From Microcaldota archaeon (lineage in GTDB: Archaea; Micrarchaeota; Micrarchaeia; Micrarchaeales; Micrarchaeaceae), in assembly GCA_030040895.1 (NCBI GenBank), contig JASHSJ010000031.1, forward strand, positions 1 to 64,000: a stretch of DNA of 64,000 bases. The letters run 5' to 3'. Shown here one piece after another: positions 48,164-57,170 of the stretch (position 1 is the stretch's first letter; every line of letters starts with the position of its first letter). Made by a program: the position numbers and the translations under genes. The notes under the pieces were generated by a model. The model saw only the letters and a program-made list of their open reading frames with translations, was not told the origin of the DNA and ran no database searches.

Positions 48164-50209
48164 ATGAATACAACATTCCGGACAACGATGACTGTGGCGT
48201 TGTTGCTTCTAGCAGCGCAGATGCAGCTCTCTTTTTCACAATATTCAGATTTCTGGGGCACATACATGGGCAGCCAGTATGGCATGTCGATATCGCCGAA
48301 CATAAACTATCAGTCTTCCCCAGGGGCCGTGCCGGCGGGCAGCATCACGATATATACGGATGACGCAACATACACATGCCTCATCGGCCAGAACCTCGCG
48401 GTCTGGTACGCGCCAAATGCGACCTACGGGTCTCCCGGAAACTACATAACCAGCGGAACATGCGGCTCCAGCACCGTGACCCTGACGTTTCCGCAGCCAA
48501 TCCTGACGTACTCCGGAACCTTTGACGGACAGAGCTACTCGCTCTCGCTGGTCGGGAGCCAGGACGTATCACATTTCACGGATGCGAAGTTCGTAGGCAC
48601 GCTCTCGGACTTTCAGACGAGCAACGACATCAACGATCCGCCAAACTCATACGCCTGCATAAACGGGAACAGCCTGGACGTCTGGTCCGCCCCCGACGAA
48701 TATCCGGGAATCTATCTGGTGACTGATTGGAACATGGGCTACCTCTGTGGCACAACATCAGAGCAGAACTTCGTGCTCTCCCTGCCGTTCAATCCGGTTA
48801 TATCGCAGGACATCCAGCTACAGAATACTGCCCTCATACCCGGCGCATACAATCCGCTTACCTTCAACGTGTTGTTTTCCGGAAGCGAGTGCACAAGCGC
48901 TTGTTCGTATGAAATAATATTGTCAAATAACACTGATACCTGCCCACCGCCGTTCTCCATACCCAGCTGCTATCCAACAGAGAATACGCTTGACGGGTGC
49001 ACGATATCGAGCGGGACGGTTTCGAGCACGCCATTAGGCTTGACAACAGGCACACTCAACACGTACACTCCAGGCAACGCATTTCCTGGTAATTCGACAG
49101 CGCCATCTGAGGATGGCATATGCTACTATCTTTCAGATCCTAATTCGGCTACATCAGCCAATGTGTTCTACTACACTGGAACTCCGCAGGATACATACGC
49201 GATACTGCCAGCCTCGCCTCCTCCGCCATATTCCCCAACACTTTCGCTTTCATCTAGCGCAGTGCCGGCGGGACAGCCGATAGTCGCGACGTTCACTCCG
49301 AATTCCCAGATGCTCGGAGTCACAACGTATCTTGAATTCTCCAGCCAGTACGGGGCCCCGTATGGCTCCATCTCGCAGGGATCATCTTCTGAGAACTTCT
49401 GCGTAGCGCCGAAGTTTGCGCAGCAGAACTGCCCTTCGCCACTGACCTCACAAACTCCAGACTGCTTATTGTATACCGGAACCGGCGCCACATCCGTTTC
49501 CATTGCCACATCAGTCCTGGATCCTGGCCTATATACTATGTGCGGATATTCGGAAGGCACTCCGCAGTCCGGGATAACTGAGCCAACGAACGGATTCATT
49601 GACACAAGCTTTGTGATAAGCTCGCCTTGCGGTATATACTGCCCCAGCGCCGAGGCAAACTTCAATCCTTCCAACATATTGATAGTCGCTTGCAACGGCT
49701 ATACGAGCGCCACGTGGTTCATAGTGATACTTGCTCTCGCACTCATAATGCTTGGCGTGATAATATACACAGGATCTACGCTGATGCCAGGGACCGTGCG
49801 CGGGACAATGCAGGGATACGCGGCCGGCATGATACTGGCCGGCGTTGTTGGCGTGGCGATATCAGTGCTATCCATATGGCTGCTGCTGACAGTTACAAAT
49901 ACTAATCCATCAACATTCTTCTCGCAGACCTGCGGCGCATCAGTGACCTACACCTACACCGGGGCGTATCAGGCATCGCAGGAGTCGCTGACAAAGGTGT
50001 CGATAGACCAGGACGTGGCAACTCTGCAAGGGGCCGTGCTGGTCGGGCAGCTTGTCGATTTCCAGACAGACGACCCATCATTTTCCTGCCTTGACGGCAC
50101 CTCCATGGACGTGTACACTGTTCCATATTATGCAGGGCAGGACCTTGCAACTACCACGGACCAGGCCAGCCCCTGCGCGCTGATAACGCTTTCGTTTCCT
50201 TCAACCTAG
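48164..50209 (+). CDS. Secreted protein with two-TM pilin-like module followed by a repeat domain
   Basis: CNGYTSATWFIVILALALIMLGVIIYTGSTLMPGTVRGTMQGYAAGM...QTC (49691-49933, 81 residues), then SFSCLDGTSMDVYTVP repeat. Confidence 0.72.
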   Translation: MNTTFRTTMTVALLLLAAQMQLSFSQYSDFWGTYMGSQYGMSISPNINYQSSPGAVPAGSITIYTDDATYTCLIGQNLAVWYAPNATYGSPGNYITSGTCGSSTVTLTFPQPILTYSGTFDGQSYSLSLVGSQDVSHFTDAKFVGTLSDFQTSNDINDPPNSYACINGNSLDVWSAPDEYPGIYLVTDWNMGYLCGTTSEQNFVLSLPFNPVISQDIQLQNTALIPGAYNPLTFNVLFSGSECTSACSYEIILSNNTDTCPPPFSIPSCYPTENTLDGCTISSGTVSSTPLGLTTGTLNTYTPGNAFPGNSTAPSEDGICYYLSDPNSATSANVFYYTGTPQDTYAILPASPPPPYSPTLSLSSSAVPAGQPIVATFTPNSQMLGVTTYLEFSSQYGAPYGSISQGSSSENFCVAPKFAQQNCPSPLTSQTPDCLLYTGTGATSVSIATSVLDPGLYTMCGYSEGTPQSGITEPTNGFIDTSFVISSPCGIYCPSAEANFNPSNILIVACNGYTSATWFIVILALALIMLGVIIYTGSTLMPGTVRGTMQGYAAGMILAGVVGVAISVLSIWLLLTVTNTNPSTFFSQTCGASVTYTYTGAYQASQESLTKVSIDQDVATLQGAVLVGQLVDFQTDDPSFSCLDGTSMDVYTVPYYAGQDLATTTDQASPCALITLSFPST

Positions 50210-50227
50210 AAAGATATTAAATATGCA

Positions 50228-53200
50228 ATGAACATGAACTATCAATGGGGCAATAGGATGAATACAAGAATAACGGTAATCCATATTGCGATAGTGATTC
50301 TTATCGCTGCAGCAGCCGGAACAACGGCTGCACAGCTGGTAGTAAGTCCGCCAAGGGTAATACAGGGCGCATCAGCAAACGTTTTTTATTACTACAACGG
50401 CAACACAGTGCAAAACTCCGGATATCCTGATACGTGCACGAGCGCTTTCTACGGATTTCCAATAGAGATATCTGCGGCTGGCGAACCATGTGCCGACCCT
50501 AACGAGCTCGCCTATAATCCAGATGATTTCTACTACTGCGACCAGAATACTATAGTTCCTGGAGGTATGGTGACGCAGCCCTCCACGCCGTGCATACTGA
50601 ACGCCAACTACAAAGATCTGGGAGCAAACGGGTGCATGAGCTATTATTTCACGAATCTCAGCCTGCTGCAGGGAACTTACAACGTATGCGCATATTATCC
50701 AGAGGTAAGCATCAACGGCGTCGCCGGCTTTTCGATAACGTATGAGCCATACGCGACTTTATCACTCAACATAACTACCAGCAATTATACCGGGATAAAT
50801 TATGGGCTGCAGATAAACCCGTCCGCGCAGACGTGGAGCGGCGCCACAACGCTAATGCTATCCGCAAACACGCAGACTGGAACGTACCAGGGATTCAGTT
50901 CAAGTTTCAGCATATGCTCATCTGCTAATTCCCAGTGCTATGCGGAGCTGGGCGGTGCGAACAACGCCGGCGAGGGGTGTTTCTCGCCGCTTACGCAGAA
51001 CGGAGCATCTACGCAGCTGCCGCAGTGCTCCTACACCGGCGCAAGCATGAACACCCCATGCCTGCTTGCAGGCGCTCAGTCATCATCAACGCAGTACTCA
51101 ATATCACTGCCGGCATGGATCAGCTCAACAACATCTAACTACATGGTATGTGCGTATCAATACAATGCCATAAGCTATCCATCCGGAACACAGGAATCGA
51201 ATACTGTTAATCCTGGCAATGTGCATCCCTATGTTTCTGAGTTCTATGCTACGCAGCCGATCAGCTGCAGCTCAGCCCAGGGCAGCTGCACAGCGGGACC
51301 GAGCGGAGGCCAAGAGCAACAGTCGGTGGGTGTTGTTGCACCTGGCGGATTCCCATATGCAACTATGCTTGCTTGGCCCGGGCCCACGATAAACACGACA
51401 TGGCAGCAGACAACCGGCCCATATCTGGCGTTCAACGCATTCGGATTCCCTGTGCCCGCCCCATACGAGAACTACAACGCATTCGTCCTTTATGAAGACC
51501 CGGTTTCATCATACAGCGCCGTGGCGCAGAGCGGACTGCAGCAGGCGTGCACGGACGTAATGCAGTCAAGTCCGCCCACATGCTCGTCAGCAATATCGTC
51601 TCTGACATCGCCTCAGACGCTGGACCAACCATGCTATGAGTCGTACATGCTAGGCCAGCCCACTCCCTACTCTTATAGCTGCCAGATAGTTGGTGGGTCT
51701 GGCGCAGACAGCTGCACCAGCCCCGCGCTCACTTCGTATGGATCCGGGGAGTTCGAGCAGAATCTACTCTCATTTTCCGGAACCCAGAACTCGGTGTTCC
51801 AAAACCTTGCAGTAGGAAATTATCTTTTCTGCGGACTGCTCACGCTTCCTGAGCAGCAGCCGCAGCTGCTATCGGCCATAGCTGTCCAGATAGTCCCATC
51901 AACCTCCCCAAGCGCGGCAACAAGCCTGACAAGCCCAAACAACGCCCCGGTGCTTGCCCTTCTTTGCAATGAATACACCATACTTCAGCTGGCGATACTG
52001 CTGATAGCGCTGGCGCTGATAGTCCTGGGAGCCCTCCTATATATTATATCTGCCGTGTTCCCCGCGGAGCAGAGGGGCATAGTGAGAAGCTATTCAGTCA
52101 GCATGATACTGGGTGGAGTGATAGGCCTCGTGGTTTTCGTTTTTGCAACTTACTTCCTTTCCGTGCTTTCATCAGGTACAGTAAGCGACCTCGTAATAGG
52201 TTCCTGTTCATCTGTATCAGGATACGGGCTTGGCCCTCCTCCGTCTCCAAGTTCCCCGCTTGAAGTTACTGTAAATCCTGACCAGCAGAGCATACAATAC
52301 GGACAGCAGGCGACAATAACCGCCACTGCGAGCGGCGGATATCCAAGCTATAACTACCAGTGGTATGACAATTCAGCGTGCACGGATGCGATAAGTGGCG
52401 CATCAGGCCCCGTGCTCACCGCTTATCCGACGTCAGACACTACGTACTGCGTGGAGGTCACCGACAGCGAGTCTGATACAGCGGAGGCAACGGCCATAGT
52501 CACGGTTGCGCCACCCCCTCCCCCGCCGCAATCGCCGTCCAACGCAGTGGTATACTGCATAGGTGGGAACAACGGCGACCCAACCTCGGGAGACAATGTC
52601 TTCAATCCTAATGTGTATTATGCAAACGTGCTAGACACCGGCGGGCTTGCTGAAGCTTCAAGCAACACAGTTTCCGGTACCGTCTGGTCTGAGGCTCAAT
52701 ACCAGGTGCCGCTGCTCCAGGGCTACGGGGGAGTAGCGCTTGACCAGGATCCGAGCATGTATCCGCTCTCCCCATGGCTAGACCTCCCAGTGTATGTATC
52801 TTGCACCGCATACGACTGGTATCTTTACTGCATAGGCGCTTCCGATTATTACGGGGTATTGTGCCCATCATGTTCAGGCCCAACCCCGTCAACAATATCT
52901 GTCATGGAGTTCTCGGCGAATATACTGCAGGACGGGGGCCTGGGCCCGTGGACCACATTCACCAGCGGCCAGAGCACTGCGGGGCAGATGTGGACCACGT
53001 CTTCTCAGCACAATCTTGAGATATCGTCAATAACGCTTGGCGTGAACGGGGACAGCAGCGAGGGCCCGGAGTGTCCTCCGGTAGACATAAGTTCTGGCTA
53101 CGGAACTCTTTATTATAACAACTGCTCGTTCTTTCTGATAGGCTCGGCGTGCCAGGTGTCTGGCAGCGATATGTATTGCACGTGGCCTGAAGGCGCAACT

Positions 53201-54082
53201 GTTGGCGGATACGGCTGCGCGCAGTTCAGCTATGCGGACTTGGGAGCCGGCGGCCAGGTCGGACAGTTCTACAGCTATCAATATGGCCAGGGGCAGGCAG
53301 ACATAGGATATAGCTACAGCTCAGGCTCGGGTGCCGGATGCGTCAGCGACAACTACCTGTTTCCAGGAGTTGCAATACAGCCGGGCACAGGGCTGTTCAC
53401 TGGCACTGGAGGAGTGGACCAGAACGACAATAGCGGCGGCTGCACCGAAGTTTCATGCGACACTGCATACACGTACTATGCATTCCTGAACGGAGGCACA
53501 ACAAACCCATCTCCAATGACCCAGGGACCTAGCCTGCCATCGTACTACAATAACGGGGAGGGCAACTATGGCATGTCTGCTCCCACGTGCCTGTTTGCGC
53601 CATGGATAACGCAGGGCGTTAGCACACCATACTTCTACTGCATGGGAGGCTATATGGACCCAACTGGAGGATATACTGGAGTGTATAGCTTCCTGCCCGT
53701 CAACACTGTTGGCGCAAGCCCATCATTCATCAACTCAGAGTGGAACAACGGCGGATCGCCGCTTGCATATTCTACAGACTATATAAATCCTGCCTGCGCC
53801 GCATATCAGGGAGGACAAACATATAATGGATTCATATACTGTTTCGGCGGCGACACCGGAGGATATACCTACGGCAGCCAGGACGAGGGTGAGCCAGACA
53901 GCACAGTTTATTATGCGGGAGCTGACACGCAGGCGTCGGGCCTGGGCGGAATCCTGCAGTGGCCGGATTGGACTAACGTGCCCTACGACAGCTACGACAG
54001 CCTGAGCTCCACGCTGCCGCAGGCATTATATGGCATGAGTTGCGTGATAGTGAACGATCAAACGGGCAGTTCAACGTCATGA
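50228..54082 (+). CDS. Giant surface protein: Cys-rich ectodomain, internal two-TM pilin-like module, Ig-like domain, Kelch-like propeller
   Basis: CNEYTILQLAILLIALALIVLGALLYIISAVFPAEQRGIVRSY...GSC (51965-52207, 81 residues); GGYPSYNYQWYDNSACTD Ig-like; VYCIGGNNGD / FYCMGGYMD / IYCFGGDTGG Kelch-like. Confidence 0.72.
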   Translation: MNMNYQWGNRMNTRITVIHIAIVILIAAAAGTTAAQLVVSPPRVIQGASANVFYYYNGNTVQNSGYPDTCTSAFYGFPIEISAAGEPCADPNELAYNPDDFYYCDQNTIVPGGMVTQPSTPCILNANYKDLGANGCMSYYFTNLSLLQGTYNVCAYYPEVSINGVAGFSITYEPYATLSLNITTSNYTGINYGLQINPSAQTWSGATTLMLSANTQTGTYQGFSSSFSICSSANSQCYAELGGANNAGEGCFSPLTQNGASTQLPQCSYTGASMNTPCLLAGAQSSSTQYSISLPAWISSTTSNYMVCAYQYNAISYPSGTQESNTVNPGNVHPYVSEFYATQPISCSSAQGSCTAGPSGGQEQQSVGVVAPGGFPYATMLAWPGPTINTTWQQTTGPYLAFNAFGFPVPAPYENYNAFVLYEDPVSSYSAVAQSGLQQACTDVMQSSPPTCSSAISSLTSPQTLDQPCYESYMLGQPTPYSYSCQIVGGSGADSCTSPALTSYGSGEFEQNLLSFSGTQNSVFQNLAVGNYLFCGLLTLPEQQPQLLSAIAVQIVPSTSPSAATSLTSPNNAPVLALLCNEYTILQLAILLIALALIVLGALLYIISAVFPAEQRGIVRSYSVSMILGGVIGLVVFVFATYFLSVLSSGTVSDLVIGSCSSVSGYGLGPPPSPSSPLEVTVNPDQQSIQYGQQATITATASGGYPSYNYQWYDNSACTDAISGASGPVLTAYPTSDTTYCVEVTDSESDTAEATAIVTVAPPPPPPQSPSNAVVYCIGGNNGDPTSGDNVFNPNVYYANVLDTGGLAEASSNTVSGTVWSEAQYQVPLLQGYGGVALDQDPSMYPLSPWLDLPVYVSCTAYDWYLYCIGASDYYGVLCPSCSGPTPSTISVMEFSANILQDGGLGPWTTFTSGQSTAGQMWTTSSQHNLEISSITLGVNGDSSEGPECPPVDISSGYGTLYYNNCSFFLIGSACQVSGSDMYCTWPEGATVGGYGCAQFSYADLGAGGQVGQFYSYQYGQGQADIGYSYSSGSGAGCVSDNYLFPGVAIQPGTGLFTGTGGVDQNDNSGGCTEVSCDTAYTYYAFLNGGTTNPSPMTQGPSLPSYYNNGEGNYGMSAPTCLFAPWITQGVSTPYFYCMGGYMDPTGGYTGVYSFLPVNTVGASPSFINSEWNNGGSPLAYSTDYINPACAAYQGGQTYNGFIYCFGGDTGGYTYGSQDEGEPDSTVYYAGADTQASGLGGILQWPDWTNVPYDSYDSLSSTLPQALYGMSCVIVNDQTGSSTS

Positions 54083-54152
54083 GTTCTTAAATAAAGGCTA
54101 AAAATACGTCAATTGTCCTATCTGAGAACCACTAGCCAGAGCTGGCACAATG

Positions 54153-54193
54153 CTTAAATATCTTGGTTTCTATCACTTCATTACCAATAGGTG
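54153..54193 (+). promoter_or_regulatory. Promoter and SD of the minimal pilin-like gene
   Basis: cttaaatat (54153-54161) about 40 nt upstream of ATG 54200; aggtg just upstream of the start. Confidence 0.5.
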
Positions 54194-54199
54194 TAAACA

Positions 54200-54607
54200 A
54201 TGAACCTACAAACCAAGACCCAGTACCTTATGATGAGGTACTCAAGGCTGCTCATATTAGTGTTCACGCTAATGGGCATGGCTGGAATGGTCCTAGGAAC
54301 CGCAGCGGCACAGTCTACGGGCACGAACTCGGCGATTTGTACGATCTACACGATCTACAACGACGTGATAACGATAATATACGTGCTAGGCTTGATGCTG
54401 ATGATCCTGGGCGGAGCACTGTACGCGGGCGCAAACCTGCTACCAGGTAACGTCAAGGGCCAGCTTCAGGGATACGGCATGGGTATGATAATAGGCGGTG
54501 TGATTGGCATCATAATAGCTCTGTTGGCGCCATTCATAATACAGGCCTTCACTGGAACAAACCCAGCGACATACACAGCCGGATTCACAACACAGTTCGG
54601 CTGCTAA
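54200..54607 (+). CDS. Minimal pilin-like (VirB2/TrbC/CedA1-like) two-TM protein
   Basis: 135 aa: signal peptide ending AAAQS, then CTIYTIYNDVITIIYVLGLMLMILGGALYAGANLLPGNVKGQLQGYGMGMIIGGVIGIIIALLAPFIIQAF...FGC (89 residues). Confidence 0.8.
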   Translation: MNLQTKTQYLMMRYSRLLILVFTLMGMAGMVLGTAAAQSTGTNSAICTIYTIYNDVITIIYVLGLMLMILGGALYAGANLLPGNVKGQLQGYGMGMIIGGVIGIIIALLAPFIIQAFTGTNPATYTAGFTTQFGC

Positions 54608-54633
54608 AGCTGAATGAAGTTGTGAGCATGTGA

Positions 54634-54680
54634 GCGCGTTTCCAGAAATGGAAACCGCATTTTATTTTTTGTTTTCATTT
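54634..54680 (+). terminator. Hairpin plus U-rich terminator after the minimal pilin-like gene
   Basis: GTTTCC-AGAAAT-GGAAAC with flanking GCG/CGC, followed by attttattttttgttttc. Confidence 0.65.
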
Positions 54681-54750
54681 GAACCTTCTTCTCATTTGTA
54701 ATATAATCCAGTTGCACAGCCAATTTAAGCTTAGCTGGCAATAGTAGTCC

Positions 54751-56337
54751 ATGGCCAAGGCAAGCCCAAGGAACGACTGCCCTTATGCATTCATTCCCAT
54801 AATCATAATACTTATTGGCATAGCCATCGCCCTATTCACGTATTCTGGCCCCCTTATAGCATACGATGATGCAGCCTACTTAACTTACGCCCATCAGATG
54901 CTAATTGGCACGTTCGGCATAGGCGAATCAACATACGCCTATGGATTCATATATCCCGCGACTGTCGCAGCATCAATGTTTTTCGGGATAAGCCAGTATT
55001 CGGCTGCAATACCGCAGTTGGTTGAATATATTGCCATAATGGCCCTGACCTTCCTGATCGCAAGAAGGCTCTATGGGACAAGGATAGCAAACATCTCATT
55101 GTTGTTTGTCGCTACCGCCCCGTTCGTTGTTGCCTACGCGACAAGGGCGTTGCCAGACATGCTGGAAGGCGCGTTGGCAGCACTGGCCATATACGTTTTC
55201 GTAGCCGCCTCGCAATCATCAGAAAACAAGCAGTTGTTGTATCTCGCTGCCGGGGCGATAGCCGCGTTGACAATATATGCGCAGCTTTTATCATCAATCT
55301 TCGTCTTCTTCTTCGCATGCGCAATAATCATACTTTCAGTAAGAATCGACAAGAAGCCGAAAAATAACATATCATTCAACAGAATCAGTGCGCTGTACTT
55401 TCTCCTTGGAGTGGCCATAATGCTGGCAGCCTATCTGATGATATTTTACCTGCAGACTGGCAGCGCGTTGACTCCATACAAGTATTCTGAATTTCAGAGC
55501 GCCAACAGGCCAGGCCTGCTCTACAATGCACTCGAGTTCATACTTGTAATATACGGCTACACAATCAGCGGCTCTTCCCCGCTTGTTGGAGTGGTGTTGC
55601 CGATAGGGCCTATGGCGCTATGGGCCATAGCCGGAATCTTTATAGGATATAAAAAGAGGAACAGAGCGGCCATGATGTTTGCAATAATAGGCCTGGGCTT
55701 CATGCTCTACCTGTTCTTCGGCACAATATCATTGTCAAGCTACATCACCGCGTATGTGGTCACGAGATACTTTATTGTTGTAGCAGCGCCGCTGGCTATA
55801 CTAGCTGCATATTCAATTGTTGTGCTTTCCGATCTGTTTTCTCTCGCATTTTCGAACAAGGTCGGGTATGCGGTATTGTCGGCTTTCATACTTATCACGA
55901 TAGGCTTCAACGCATTTGTGATGACATCAGTATATGCTTACAACTATTCAATATACGCAACAACACAGGTGCTCTCCGCTGCCCTGCAAGGAATACCAGC
56001 GGGCGGTTCAACACCAGCGGTAATTTACGTAGCTGACTGGCTACCGCAGTCATCGCTCACGTGGCTGATTGGTGCATACGGCATTCCCCCATACGAGTCT
56101 TTTCTGTATTTCCTTACCGGCTTCAGCCCTAACGTAGCGATAAAGAGCGTCACGATGACAGTTTGCCCGGGTGCAGCCTCAAACCAGTATCTCCTTGGGA
56201 TGTACGGCAACAATACGCAAAATGTCACGGAATCAATAAACACATGGCTTTCAGGAAGCAATTGCGTGCTGGCACTTGTGGGCAATTACAGTGCCACATC
56301 ATCTTTCGTGCGGGTTTCTCTTTACAGGGTAGATTGA
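54751..56337 (+). CDS. GT39/PMT-like membrane glycosyltransferase
   Basis: 528 aa polytopic; IAYDDAAYLTYAHQMLIG, YATRALPDMLEGALAALAIYVF. Confidence 0.65.
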   Translation: MAKASPRNDCPYAFIPIIIILIGIAIALFTYSGPLIAYDDAAYLTYAHQMLIGTFGIGESTYAYGFIYPATVAASMFFGISQYSAAIPQLVEYIAIMALTFLIARRLYGTRIANISLLFVATAPFVVAYATRALPDMLEGALAALAIYVFVAASQSSENKQLLYLAAGAIAALTIYAQLLSSIFVFFFACAIIILSVRIDKKPKNNISFNRISALYFLLGVAIMLAAYLMIFYLQTGSALTPYKYSEFQSANRPGLLYNALEFILVIYGYTISGSSPLVGVVLPIGPMALWAIAGIFIGYKKRNRAAMMFAIIGLGFMLYLFFGTISLSSYITAYVVTRYFIVVAAPLAILAAYSIVVLSDLFSLAFSNKVGYAVLSAFILITIGFNAFVMTSVYAYNYSIYATTQVLSAALQGIPAGGSTPAVIYVADWLPQSSLTWLIGAYGIPPYESFLYFLTGFSPNVAIKSVTMTVCPGAASNQYLLGMYGNNTQNVTESINTWLSGSNCVLALVGNYSATSSFVRVSLYRVD

Positions 56338-56372
56338 TACCCTCAGATAACTTTTTAAAGATGAAATGAACA

Positions 56373-57122
56373 TTGGTTAACGATGAGCAAATGGTAAACG
56401 TACTAGAGCATTCTTGGAACTTCTATGTCAAGAACATAAAGATGCTTCTGCTGTTCTCGCTCCCGTTCATAATAGCGTTCCTCATACCAGTGCTGGCTCC
56501 ATTTCCAACGTTCAACGATGCGGGCGGCATATTCCTGAGGCTGGCCAGCACGTCTTCAAACCTCAACATATTCAACACAGCGGTTATAGTATTCTCTGCG
56601 CTGTTCTCGCTCCTGTTTCTGAGCTTCGCAATTGTTGCGATAAACATACTTGTGAAGCATACGAGAACTAGCACGAGAATAGGTACTGAAGTAATGAAGG
56701 GCCTGGAAACGTACACGTCAAAGGTTTTTGGTATACTGCTCCTATATACTGCAATCCTGGCAGCGCTAAGCGGAATGGCGTACTACTACGGCGTGTCTGC
56801 GCTTGCTCCAGCCATAATAGGGCTCATAATAACGCCATTTTTCTTCTACGCACCTGCATCCATTGTCATAGATGAGCGTGGAACCTACAGGGCGATGCAG
56901 CAGAGCTTCAGGCTTTTCATGAACCAGATACAATATCCGATCCTTTGGCTTGTTGTTGCAATAATACTGGTGAGCTTCTTCGACATACTTTTCATATGGA
57001 TTGGTGGGACTACAATATCACGCTATCTTTTGCTTGTCTTCAACGGCCTTTTCATAATGCCGTTCCTCGTTGTACTCCAGAGCCAGAGCTACATGAAGAG
57101 ATTTCCACTTCTCAAACACTGA
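56373..57122 (+). CDS. Polytopic membrane protein, unknown function
   Basis: 249 aa, about 6 predicted TM; TTG start; APASIVIDERGTYRAMQQSFRLF. Confidence 0.6.
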   Translation: MVNDEQMVNVLEHSWNFYVKNIKMLLLFSLPFIIAFLIPVLAPFPTFNDAGGIFLRLASTSSNLNIFNTAVIVFSALFSLLFLSFAIVAINILVKHTRTSTRIGTEVMKGLETYTSKVFGILLLYTAILAALSGMAYYYGVSALAPAIIGLIITPFFFYAPASIVIDERGTYRAMQQSFRLFMNQIQYPILWLVVAIILVSFFDILFIWIGGTTISRYLLLVFNGLFIMPFLVVLQSQSYMKRFPLLKH

Positions 57123-57170
57123 ATTGGAGCATTCCTTTCCTTTAAATATTTTCTCATCGTTGCATATCTG

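Noticed and set aside
10690-54607. Two-TM module as a mere generic membrane anchor
   Set aside because: Not fully excluded, but near-invariant Cys-Cys spacing, PG..G..GY loop and a stand-alone minimal version argue for a specific domain.
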